Both the position numbers and the translations under genes were made by a program. Below are positions 37,375-45,690 of a stretch of 64,000 nucleotides of DNA, in pieces (positions within the stretch are counted from its first letter, which is position 1; the number at the start of each line of letters is the position of its first letter). Source of the stretch: an uncultured Colwellia sp. (GTDB taxonomy: Bacteria; Pseudomonadota; Gammaproteobacteria; Enterobacterales; Alteromonadaceae); the NCBI GenBank assembly GCA_913058395.1, contig CAJXQI010000006.1, positions 1 to 64,000 of the forward strand. Reading direction: 5' to 3'. The notes beneath the pieces were generated by a model that was given only the letters and a program-made list of their open reading frames with translations, ran no database searches and was not told where the DNA came from.

Positions 37375-38865
37375 TTATTTTATGGCAGTTAAGTTTTGAA
37401 ATTCTTCGAGTGCAAATTGATCAGTCATACCGCTAATATAGTCAATTAATAACCTAGTTCTTGAGTATAGTTCCATCATTTTACTATTGTTAGATGGTAA
37501 TTTTTTAGCAAATATTTCTTTTACATCTTCTTTATATCGGCCTTTATGTTTGCTGGATAATTTATGGTAAAGTCTCGTTTCAATAGGATGAGATTTTAAT
37601 CGATTATCTTCAACTAAGCTTTTGAATTCATTGTAAGATAATTCAATGAGTGGCGTGTATATATTGAGTAGGCCAGATATCACAGCAAACCCTTTGAGTT
37701 CTAAGTTTTCTACTTCTCTATGGTTGAATACATTATTTACTGCAATTTTTCTGAAAGTTTCAGTAGCTAGGTTATATTCATCACTACCATCTAATAAAGA
37801 CTCATCAAGTTCGCCTCTAAATACTTGTTTATGGTTGTCGATGAACCTTTTTGCTGCATATTTTGAAAGATCATTAACTAGGGTTGTGCGCAATGTAAGT
37901 ATATATGCGTGCTCCTTATTATGATCTTCATTAAGGTAGTTTTTATATGCTTTATTGGCTATTTTAAGCAGGTAGCCACCTTCAACAACTTCATTATTGA
38001 TTTTAGGATCTTCTTTAAATTTATTCCAAGTTTTACTAATTTCATTATGAAGTTGCTCAACTGTTAATATCCCTTTATCAATTGCGTCATCTAAGTCTGC
38101 AATACAATATGAAATATCATCAGCAGCTTCCATTATATAAGTTAATGGGAAACGGCAACCATGGTCTATAGATAGCTCATTTTGTATGTCTTTAAATAAA
38201 TTTTTTTCTGAGTAGTAAAATCCTGGTTTTTTCTTTCTGTATGTGAAGGTGTCCTTTTGCCTTGGTTTATCTTCGTATGCCCCACGGGTATATTTTATAA
38301 GGCAAGCTAATTGCGTATAGGTAAGATTTAGTGATTGAAGGTTGTGGAGTAATCTAATGGCTTGTGCATTCCCTTCAAAATTAGATAGGTCTTTTATTAA
38401 TTTTTTACAGTCAGGCTCTTTAGAGAATTTCTTTTTGAAGATTTTAGTAAGGGTTTTACTCCCCCATAAATTAATGGCCTCTTCACCAAAGTGGCCAAAT
38501 GCTGGGTTGCCGATATCATGAAGTAAACACGCTACTTCTATGGCACTAATAAACCCATCTATGTTTTCAGCTAAACCTAAGCTTTCAAGTTGATCTTGTT
38601 GTGCAAGTTTTTTCAAAACAGTTTTACTGATGTATCGACCAACCTGCTGTACTTCTAAAGAGTGTGTTAATCGGCTTCTAACTGCTGCATTAGTTTCTAA
38701 GGGGAATACTTGAGTTTTTTGTTGCAAACGTCTTACAGCCGCAGAATTAATTGCACGCCCCCGATCACTTTCCATTTCTTCGTTAAAGCATCTTCCTTGG
38801 ATTGAAGAAGCGCGAGCGCGAATTGTTTTTAATTTTTGATTGTAATTCATAGCAACAAAGTCCAT
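37375..38865 (-). CDS. dgt: dGTPase-family HD-domain triphosphohydrolase
   Basis: A 496-residue dNTP triphosphohydrolase. It has the N-terminal RGRAINSAAVRRLQQKTQVF and RSRLTHSLEVQQVGRYI, the metal-binding ACLLHDIGNPAFGHFGEEAI (His-Asp) and the downstream MEAADDISYCIADLDDAID. Such enzymes cleave dGTP to deoxyguanosine and triphosphate; some bacterial dGTPases protect against phage by depleting nucleotides. The start is uncertain (38865 or ATG 38850; neither has a good ribosome site). It leads a two-gene unit with a Nudix hydrolase. Confidence 0.9.
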   Translation of the reverse strand: MDFVAMNYNQKLKTIRARASSIQGRCFNEEMESDRGRAINSAAVRRLQQKTQVFPLETNAAVRSRLTHSLEVQQVGRYISKTVLKKLAQQDQLESLGLAENIDGFISAIEVACLLHDIGNPAFGHFGEEAINLWGSKTLTKIFKKKFSKEPDCKKLIKDLSNFEGNAQAIRLLHNLQSLNLTYTQLACLIKYTRGAYEDKPRQKDTFTYRKKKPGFYYSEKNLFKDIQNELSIDHGCRFPLTYIMEAADDISYCIADLDDAIDKGILTVEQLHNEISKTWNKFKEDPKINNEVVEGGYLLKIANKAYKNYLNEDHNKEHAYILTLRTTLVNDLSKYAAKRFIDNHKQVFRGELDESLLDGSDEYNLATETFRKIAVNNVFNHREVENLELKGFAVISGLLNIYTPLIELSYNEFKSLVEDNRLKSHPIETRLYHKLSSKHKGRYKEDVKEIFAKKLPSNNSKMMELYSRTRLLIDYISGMTDQFALEEFQNLTAIK

Positions 38866-39163
38866 TTAATGGGGGAAGTAAATTTTTAATATACAGTAGT
38901 TTAACTATTTAAGAGCAAATGTACTACAAACTGATTTTCATATTACTAAAAGCAGAATTTAGTGTAATAATAGGGGCGAGTTTTGCGTGATTAGTCATGT
39001 AAAATAAGGTCGTATCAAAGAGGCCAGTTCCCACTATAGCGGACGAAATGGATTTACTTTGAGTAGTTAGTTAATTCGCTTAGCGGATCATTTTCCAATA
39101 AAAAATTTAATCGACAAGAAGTGCAGTGGACTTTTTGTTGTTTATTTTTGTATTGGTGAAGAG

Positions 39164-39523
39164 ATGTCGCTAAAAAATGATGACTTGCTTTTGAATATTA
39201 AGAGGCAAGCAAAAAGGCTTTCTAAAAGTTTAGATATTCCCCTTGGGCATGCCCAAGAAATGTTGTCCTATGTTGTTTATGGCTGTGATAGCTACGGGCA
39301 ACTCATATCTATATTGAAGTCCGATTCCTTCGATAACCAAAATTTAATTTTAGCTGGCTTACATCCCAATGCTGAAATTTTTCTCCTTAAGTTTCTTAAT
39401 ACACAAATGAATAATATTTTATCTCGTTTCAATGAAAAGGTTAAAAATATTGAAACAAATGAAAATATTGTGATTGAAATATTTGGAATTGAACCAACTG
39501 ATTTCAAAAGAAAAATAAAATAA
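39164..39523 (+). CDS. Unknown small protein
   Basis: A 119-residue protein. The N-terminal segment IKRQAKRLSKSLDIPLGHAQ resembles a short helical motif seen at the start of several uncharacterised and glyoxalase-related proteins; beyond that I recognise nothing. It has GAAGAG before the ATG. The following ~225 bases carry no gene. Confidence 0.5.
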   Translation: MSLKNDDLLLNIKRQAKRLSKSLDIPLGHAQEMLSYVVYGCDSYGQLISILKSDSFDNQNLILAGLHPNAEIFLLKFLNTQMNNILSRFNEKVKNIETNENIVIEIFGIEPTDFKRKIK

Positions 39524-39749
39524 AATCCTTTTTAATTATACAGATACGTATAATTCAACCCGGTTTACAACTACGTTTTACTCATATATATTTGCATCAA
39601 GGCTGTGCGGACAGCCTATGCCTACACATATTTAAATATTAGTTAAATATGAACGATGAAGCGGAGCATCCGTCATAATTTGGTTAATTCATAAAATAAA
39701 CATGGCGTTTGTAGGCTGTTGTTTATTTAGTTAAATAATGGATAACTAA

Positions 39750-40772
39750 ATGATCACACCAATTCAATTAGCTTATAAAATAAATCTACAATCAAAGTTT
39801 TTAGAAAAGTATCTAAATTTACCAACAGGTTTTGGTAATGAACCGCTTGCTAAAGCTATATATCAAACTTTTAACTATGATGATTTATGCTCAACTGTAT
39901 CAGATTTAGGTGAAAAGGTTCCTAGTTCATTTATTTCTGAATATAGTGCTCTAAAATTCTTGCTCATTTGTGAAGTTCCTGATGAAAATCTTATCGAAGA
40001 GTTGCACCAAGAAATAGAGAATATGGCTTTTCGATTAGAAAAGCAGGTAATAATAAATATTTCTCGTACTCAACTAATTTCTCTTTTATATAAGCTTTTT
40101 GGTCTTGAGTATGAATCAAAATATATAGTCGAAGCTGATGATATTGATTTGGATTGGCAACCATGTTTCCAGACATTGGAAGACAATAGCGGAGTGCTGT
40201 TTTCTGATTTCAATATTAATAAAACACCATTTAGGTTGATTGCGACAAAGCTATATTTAGGGGAAGTTTCAATTGAAGATTATGCTGAGGTTGTAAAAAA
40301 GACAATGAAACAGTGTGCTCACGTTGCTTATGAGGACTTCGAAGAGCATATTTCTTGGCATATCAATTGTTCATCAATCTTCTTACCATTTGGAAGTAAA
40401 AATAGTGATGAGTCACCTCATTACTACAAAATTAATGGTGAACAATATATTGTCTATGGTTTTCCACTTTCCCCGATAATTTCAACTGATTCAGACCATG
40501 AACTAGAAGACATTACGGTCCTGATTAAAGATACAAGTGAAAAGCAGGTTTTTACTTTAAATTTTGAATATCAAAAATTAACTCTAGAATGTTTATTGTT
40601 AGATAAAAAGTGTGATGGTGATGTTAACCACTCAGAATTTAGTCAACAAGTTAAAAATGGACTTTTTGATCATAAAGAAGCTTGTGGTTTTCCTTTGGTA
40701 TTTAACAAGAATTTTTATTACTTGTGGATCAGACCCTACAGCAATGTTGATTTCTTGGTTAATGCCCTATGA
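39750..40772 (+). CDS. Unknown 340-residue protein with a probably decayed C-terminus
   Basis: A 340-residue soluble protein with no recognised domain. After its TGA stop the same frame continues NEASAF and then, in another frame, SLDEFLEQLKTRNGRNF and on to SFSFGNIYRDLSNDL, ending at 40906. This reads as the original C-terminal tail, so the gene has apparently acquired a stop (40770) and a frameshift near 40797. The N-terminal half is intact, so activity is possible but doubtful. Confidence 0.5.
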   Translation: MITPIQLAYKINLQSKFLEKYLNLPTGFGNEPLAKAIYQTFNYDDLCSTVSDLGEKVPSSFISEYSALKFLLICEVPDENLIEELHQEIENMAFRLEKQVIINISRTQLISLLYKLFGLEYESKYIVEADDIDLDWQPCFQTLEDNSGVLFSDFNINKTPFRLIATKLYLGEVSIEDYAEVVKKTMKQCAHVAYEDFEEHISWHINCSSIFLPFGSKNSDESPHYYKINGEQYIVYGFPLSPIISTDSDHELEDITVLIKDTSEKQVFTLNFEYQKLTLECLLLDKKCDGDVNHSEFSQQVKNGLFDHKEACGFPLVFNKNFYYLWIRPYSNVDFLVNAL

Positions 40773-40906
40773 TTTTGTAATGAAGCGAGTGCTTTTCTCT
40801 AGATGAGTTTCTTGAGCAATTAAAAACTAGAAATGGAAGAAATTTTCTGAGTATAAACTCATTTAGTTTTGGAAATATATATCGAGATTTATCAAATGAT
40901 CTATAA
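40773..40906 (+). pseudogene. Relic C-terminal tail of the preceding gene
   Basis: Protein-like codons (DEFLEQLKTRNGRNFLSINS) continue to a TAA at 40904-40906 in a shifted frame with no start codon or ribosome site of their own. Confidence 0.45.
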
Positions 40907-40962
40907 TTATTCATGACTTAATGCCTTCCTAACGAGAAAGGCATCAGTTTTAGTTACTTCAA

Positions 40963-41712
40963 TTAAAATGGGATAGGTTCTTCATATTCGTAGCTATCAT
41001 TTCCAAGGTTTGAAATATCATCTATTGTGTCTATATCGAATGTATCGCCCCAAGGATCAAGCTTTCTTTCTAAACCTTCTAAATATGGCTTTTCACCTGG
41101 ATTTCTCTTTTGCCATTCACTCCAAATTCTATCAATTTGAGCATGATGCATCCAAAATATAGGATCATTCGGTGAAATCATTGGATTACCCATATCGCCA
41201 CCAATCCAACCATGGCCTCTATTGTGAGGTTCACGCTCTAAGAAGTTAGAAAAAACATAATAGTCTCCTTCAAACTCTTCGAGGCTCCTTGTCTGGTTTG
41301 CAGAAGAAAACCATTCAGGTTTACCTGAGCCGTCATCTGGTTCGTCAGGGAGTCTGCCTAAAGATCTGCCACTGGATAATCCTATAATGTTTGCAATGCC
41401 AATTAGTTGTCCAGCATCATTATCCCAGTCCCAATATGGTATAGATAAAGAAGGGTTGATATTACGCAACTCACGTTCAAAGGCAATTAGAAACGCTCTA
41501 TGCCAAGCTAGAAAGCGCCTAAACCCTATAGGTCCATACATTGATCCATGCATTCGGTGTTTTGTTCTGTTAAAACCGTCAGGGTCTCTTTCCATCGCGC
41601 CATGAATATCTACCAGAGCTTTATAAGTCCCACTAGTAATCATTTCATTAATCGCTAGGCGGAAATCATGCCATTGTGTAAACGCGACATTACTTCTTCT
41701 TATTATCGCCAT
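40963..41712 (-). CDS. Tyrosinase-family copper oxidase
   Basis: A ~249-residue protein with the type-3 copper domain. CuA-side motifs are HRMHGSMYG and FLAWHRAFLIAFERELR. CuB-side motifs are EPHNRGHGWIGGDMGNP and DPIFWMHHAQIDRIW. All expected His groups are present, so it should bind two coppers and oxidise phenols, or act as a related monooxygenase. There is no signal peptide or Tat motif. The start is set at ATG 41712 because AGG lies 9 bases upstream; ATG 41721 is the alternative. It stands alone between a decaying gene and dmeF. Confidence 0.88.
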   Translation of the reverse strand: MAIIRRSNVAFTQWHDFRLAINEMITSGTYKALVDIHGAMERDPDGFNRTKHRMHGSMYGPIGFRRFLAWHRAFLIAFERELRNINPSLSIPYWDWDNDAGQLIGIANIIGLSSGRSLGRLPDEPDDGSGKPEWFSSANQTRSLEEFEGDYYVFSNFLEREPHNRGHGWIGGDMGNPMISPNDPIFWMHHAQIDRIWSEWQKRNPGEKPYLEGLERKLDPWGDTFDIDTIDDISNLGNDSYEYEEPIPF

Positions 41713-41803
41713 TTTCGCCATCCTTGTGATGAGTAAAAATCAAATTTGGAACTAATTATGGTAGCTATTAACTAAAACGCAAAATTCTTTATATTTTTGC
41801 AGT

Positions 41804-42724
41804 TTAATTTGCATTGATTTCAATTGTTACGTGGGATAGTTGCGGAAGAAGTTCTTTTAAAATTCCTTCATATTCGCCTATAAGTAACGGCTCTTTCGAA
41901 GATACTTTAATAATTGCTGCTTGGTGACCTGTGGCTATTTTCCATATATGCAGATCATTAATTACAGTATTATTTTTGTTTAATTCAATCGCAACTTTAT
42001 CAATAGTAGATTGATTAACAGATTTATCTAAAAGAATTTCACTTGATTCTTTGATTAATCCATATGACCATTTAGAGATTACAATAGCACCCACAATACC
42101 CATCAATGGGTCCATCCAAATCAATCCAACATATTTTCCTACGAGTAGGGCAACAATAGCCAATAGAGAAGTTAAAGTATCCGCTAATACATGGAAATAA
42201 GCGGCTTTCATATTATGGTCGTGATTATGATTATGATGATGGTGGTCATGTTCGCCATGATGGTGATGATGATCATCATGCAAAATAAAAACAGATGCGA
42301 AGTTAACTACCAGACCAATACAAGCGACTATAATCGCTTCATTAAACTGTATCGCTTGTGGTTCTAATAATCGCTGAGCTGATTCTATTATCATCATTAA
42401 AGCAACAATTGCTAAAGCAATCGCGCTGGCAAATCCACCTAGTGAATTAACCTTGCCAGTACCAAAACTGAAGTCTTTATTATTAGCGTGCTTTTTAGCA
42501 TATGAATAAGCAAAAATTGTAATCAGAAATGCTGCTGAGTGTGTTCCCATGTGCCAGCCATCAGCTAGAAGGGCCATCGAACCAGACCAAGTACCAGCCC
42601 CAATTTCAAGTATCATTATGATGGTTGTTAACCAAAAAACAATACTAACTTTACTTGCATTAACTTTATTATCGATACCGAAATCGTGAGAGTGTTCCCA
42701 TTGAATATTACTATTACTGTTCAC
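41804..42724 (-). CDS. dmeF: Cation diffusion facilitator (DmeF-like Co/Ni/Zn efflux)
   Basis: A 306-residue inner-membrane exporter with six helices. The helix 2 metal site is MALLADGWHMGTHSAAFLIT, the helix 5 site is FHVLADTLTSLLAIV, and a His-rich cytoplasmic loop (HDDHHHHHGEHDHHHH) lies between helices 4 and 5. This His-for-Asp pattern (DGWHMGTH) is typical of DmeF/CzcD relatives. It is divergent from an RcnR-type repressor with a shared operator, indicating Ni/Co control. Confidence 0.9.
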   Translation of the reverse strand: MNSNSNIQWEHSHDFGIDNKVNASKVSIVFWLTTIIMILEIGAGTWSGSMALLADGWHMGTHSAAFLITIFAYSYAKKHANNKDFSFGTGKVNSLGGFASAIALAIVALMMIIESAQRLLEPQAIQFNEAIIVACIGLVVNFASVFILHDDHHHHHGEHDHHHHNHNHDHNMKAAYFHVLADTLTSLLAIVALLVGKYVGLIWMDPLMGIVGAIVISKWSYGLIKESSEILLDKSVNQSTIDKVAIELNKNNTVINDLHIWKIATGHQAAIIKVSSKEPLLIGEYEGILKELLPQLSHVTIEINAN

Positions 42725-42786
42725 AGAAATTCCTAAATCATGGTTTATTTTAGTATATAAATAGCCTTTTTTTTATAACTGAAATA

Positions 42787-42801
42787 TACTATACCCCAGT
42801 A
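42787..42801. promoter_or_regulatory. RcnR/CsoR-type operator
   Basis: TACTATACCCCAGTA lies between the divergent dmeF and rcnR genes. It fits the TACT-(C-tract)-AGTA form of RcnR sites, with a C-tract of four instead of six. Confidence 0.75.
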
Positions 42802-42826
42802 TACTATATTGTTTCAAAGGATAAAT

Positions 42827-43102
42827 ATGTCTCATACAATTGCAGGGAAAAAAAAGCTACTTAGTCGCGTTAGGAGGATAAAAGGCCAATCCTTAGCTCT
42901 TGAGGTTGCACTTGAAGGAGAGCCAGATTGTATGGCTATTTTACAGCAGGTTGCAGCGATAAAAGGGGCTGTTAATGGGCTTATGAAAGAAGTGTTAGAA
43001 GGACATATTAGAGAACATCTAGGCGCTGAAGCTTTAACAAGCGAGGAAAGAAAAGATGAAGTTGAGCAGGTGATATCTGTTCTAAAAAGCTATTTAAAAT
43101 AA
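42827..43102 (+). CDS. rcnR: RcnR/FrmR/CsoR-family metal-sensing repressor
   Basis: A 91-residue all-helical regulator. MSHTIAGKKKLLSRVRRIKG has the N-terminal His of RcnR. The Cys in EGEPDCMAILQQVAAIKGAV and the His in VLEGHIREHLG complete the metal site. This points to Ni/Co sensing rather than Cu. It is expected to repress itself and dmeF through the shared operator; AAAGGA precedes ATG 42827. Confidence 0.92.
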   Translation: MSHTIAGKKKLLSRVRRIKGQSLALEVALEGEPDCMAILQQVAAIKGAVNGLMKEVLEGHIREHLGAEALTSEERKDEVEQVISVLKSYLK

Positions 43103-43170
43103 CTTTATACATTGAAAAATCTATTTTTCTATGTAATTATGTTAGTAATTGAATATTTTGTTGGTTACTT

Positions 43171-43557
43171 GTGACTTTTAACTTCTCTAAAACATTAATG
43201 GTATTGTTAATCTGTTTGACTTTTGTTGGTCAAGCAGTTGCGTCTACTGTTATGTCTTATCATATGATAAGTATGATGGGAGAAATAGAACAAGAACAAA
43301 AGCAAAATATATCAACGATGGATCATAGTAATCATGCCATGATGGATCACGGTTCTGATAAGTCAGATGAATCTAAAGAAGATTGTTGTGTTAAAACTTG
43401 TAGCTGTTTTACGGGTGGTTGCTCAAGCATTGCAACACTAATGAAAGACACAAACGACAATCTATTCATTGATTTATCATCAAAAATACTTTCAGATTCA
43501 CATTTGGTTCAAAGCCAACAATCTACATCTCTATATAGACCTCCAATACTAAGTTAA
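43171..43557 (+). CDS. Secreted His/Met/Cys-rich small protein, C-terminal YRPPI
   Basis: A 128-residue protein with a signal peptide (LMVLLICLTFVGQAVA), a Met/His stretch (TMDHSNHAMMDHGSDKSDES), a Cys cluster (EDCCVKTCSCFTGGCSS) and the end SLYRPPILS. It is built like the CopL/DUF2946-like proteins at 34283, 58148 and 60713. It precedes the DUF411-cus operon and probably binds metal in the periplasm. Start GTG 43171 has no clear ribosome site. Confidence 0.7.
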   Translation: MTFNFSKTLMVLLICLTFVGQAVASTVMSYHMISMMGEIEQEQKQNISTMDHSNHAMMDHGSDKSDESKEDCCVKTCSCFTGGCSSIATLMKDTNDNLFIDLSSKILSDSHLVQSQQSTSLYRPPILS

Positions 43558-43708
43558 ATACAGAATAATTGTGTCCAAAATTTGGCTCATTTATATGCAA
43601 ACTATCTGTATTAGGCTTTTTTGATCCCTGTGTTTAAATAAATACCGAGCAAAATCAAAAATCCCCTAATTAATTTCAAATATTAATTGATATCCCTTTG
43701 GGGGGGTT

Positions 43709-44233
43709 ATGTTTTCCAAAAAATTCACATTAAAGGTTATTACAGCCTTTACTTTAGTTGTTGCTATTGCAAGTTGTTCAAAAGAAGAAGCTATAGCGGC
43801 TACACCTAAATCACAAAACGCTAAGTATCAACCGATCCTTTTAGAAGTATATAAAAGTCCTTCATGTGGTTGTTGTAAAAAATGGATTAGCCATATAGAA
43901 GAACAAGGGTTTGAATCAAAGGTTCATCACTATTATAACTTTACTGAGATTAAAGAAGATAAAGGGATTGCTCCAAGGTATCGCTCTTGTCATACCGCTA
44001 TATCGACAGATGGGTATGCGTTTGAGGGGCATGTGCCAGCCAAGTTCGTTCATCAATTTTTAAAAGAAAAGCATCCTAAGGATGTTATAGGTTTGTCTGT
44101 TCCAGCGATGCCAGTAGGCACACCTGGAATGGAAGTGGGGGATAAATTTCAACCTTATAGAGTACTTCTATTAAAAACTGATGGTACATATGAAATATAT
44201 GCCAATGTTCAAACTTATGAGGAACAATTCTAA
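43709..44233 (+). CDS. DUF411 family metal-binding lipoprotein
   Basis: A 174-residue protein with lipobox IASC at about residue 23, so lipid-anchored. The DUF411 domain starts ILLEVYKSPSCGCCKKWISH and includes RYRSCHTAISTDGYAFEGHV and GLSVPAMPVGTPGMEV. The family is found in copper and silver resistance loci. A strong GGGGGG tract precedes ATG. Its stop overlaps the start of the CusC-like gene (shared A), beginning a tightly packed operon. Confidence 0.9.
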   Translation: MFSKKFTLKVITAFTLVVAIASCSKEEAIAATPKSQNAKYQPILLEVYKSPSCGCCKKWISHIEEQGFESKVHHYYNFTEIKEDKGIAPRYRSCHTAISTDGYAFEGHVPAKFVHQFLKEKHPKDVIGLSVPAMPVGTPGMEVGDKFQPYRVLLLKTDGTYEIYANVQTYEEQF

Positions 44234-45690
44234 TGAATAAGTTAAGTGAGATTAGAGGACTTGGCATTAAATACTGTTTAGGGCTATTAGCTTTTACTAC
44301 TTTGACAGCAACAGCTAGCGATATTCCTAATATCAATGCCAATAGAGTTTTATCCTTTGAAAAGGCTGTTAAATCTGCTCAAAAAAATGATCCATGGTTA
44401 ACAGGGAATATTCATAAGCAAAATGCTATTGAATCGATGAGTACTGCCGTAGGTACTTTGCCAGATCCGAAAGTGTCTATAGGTTTAGCAAATTTGCCAA
44501 CAGATGGTTTTGATTTTGGGCAGGAAGGGATGACACAAGTTAAAGTCGGAGTATCTCAAATGTTTCCTCGTGGTGATACTTTGTCATTAAAAAGTGAACA
44601 GCTCAAAATGGAAAGTGAAGCATTTCCATACCAAAGGAAAGATCGAGAATCCAAAGTAGCTGTAACAGTTGGTAGCTTATGGCTAGATGCTTTTAGAGTT
44701 CAAGAGAGTATTGAATTAATAGAGAAAAATCGAGCTTTATTTGAACAGCTAGCTGATGTTGCAGAAGCTAGTTATTCATCAACTTTAGGCAAAACTCGTC
44801 AACAGGATATTGTTAGGGCGCAATTAGAGCTAACGAGATTGGAAGACCGTTTAGACCTTCTAGCTCAACAACAAAACCGCTTTGAAGGCATGTTATCTCA
44901 GTGGATAACTGAATTTTCCATTGAAAATAATACTCAAAGTGACACTTATGTAGATAGCAATTTTGAACTTCATAATATCAATTTGACTAAACAGTTGCCT
45001 CAAATTGACCTCATTAATAGTAATTTAGTTCTTAAAAATAGTTGGTTACGTCCTAGCGAATTAGCCAAGTATATTGCAAATCACCCTTCACTTTTAGCTG
45101 TTGAAAAGAAAATTAGAGCGACAAAAACGGGAATTAAATTAGCTAAGCAAAAATACGAACCAGAGTGGGGAGTAAATGCTAGTTATGGCTATCGCGATGA
45201 TGATCCAATGGGAAATAGTCGAGCGGATTTATTCTCAATTGGTGTTACTTTTGATCTACCACTTTTTACAGACAACAAACAAGACAAGGAAGTCAACTCT
45301 GCTATATCAAAAACTGAAGCGATAAAAACAGAAAAACTGCTATTGATGAGAAAATTACTTGCATCTTATTCAAGTGCAAAAGGCCGTTTACTTCGTTTGA
45401 AAGATAGACAGAGCTTGTACAGAAATAAGTTGCTACCACAAATACATGATCAAGCTGAAGCTTCTTTGACTGCATATACCAATGATGATGGCGACTTTGC
45501 TGAGGTTGTTCGTTCACGAATAGCTGTGCTAAATGCTGAGATAGATGAGTTAACTCTTAACGTTGAAGAGCAAAAATTATTACTCGAACTTAATTACCTT
45601 TTTATAGGCAGCATAAATCCTGTCGTTTCTAAAAATACTATGAATTTATCAAATAATGGTGCTTTCGCTGTTATTTCGGGAGAAAAATAA
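44233..45690 (+). CDS. cusC: CusC/CzcC-like outer-membrane efflux protein
   Basis: A 485-residue TolC-family outer-membrane channel with a signal peptide (to about residue 28) and the family segments GTLPDPKVSIGLANLP and PEWGVNASYGYRDDDP followed by VTFDLPLF. It is the exit duct of the HME-RND pump encoded by the next two genes, which it overlaps by one base. Gene names here follow the copper/silver Cus system; exact metal is inferred. Confidence 0.88.
   Translation: MNKLSEIRGLGIKYCLGLLAFTTLTATASDIPNINANRVLSFEKAVKSAQKNDPWLTGNIHKQNAIESMSTAVGTLPDPKVSIGLANLPTDGFDFGQEGMTQVKVGVSQMFPRGDTLSLKSEQLKMESEAFPYQRKDRESKVAVTVGSLWLDAFRVQESIELIEKNRALFEQLADVAEASYSSTLGKTRQQDIVRAQLELTRLEDRLDLLAQQQNRFEGMLSQWITEFSIENNTQSDTYVDSNFELHNINLTKQLPQIDLINSNLVLKNSWLRPSELAKYIANHPSLLAVEKKIRATKTGIKLAKQKYEPEWGVNASYGYRDDDPMGNSRADLFSIGVTFDLPLFTDNKQDKEVNSAISKTEAIKTEKLLLMRKLLASYSSAKGRLLRLKDRQSLYRNKLLPQIHDQAEASLTAYTNDDGDFAEVVRSRIAVLNAEIDELTLNVEEQKLLLELNYLFIGSINPVVSKNTMNLSNNGAFAVISGEK

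Noticed and set aside
40612-40806. A 64-codon frame overlapping the end of the unknown 340-aa gene
   Set aside because: It is out of frame with both the gene and its relic tail and shows no coding features.
42229-42276. Repetitive ATG/ATC-rich stretch that looks like a simple repeat array
   Set aside because: It encodes the His-rich loop of the DmeF-like transporter on the minus strand; not a CRISPR or satellite.
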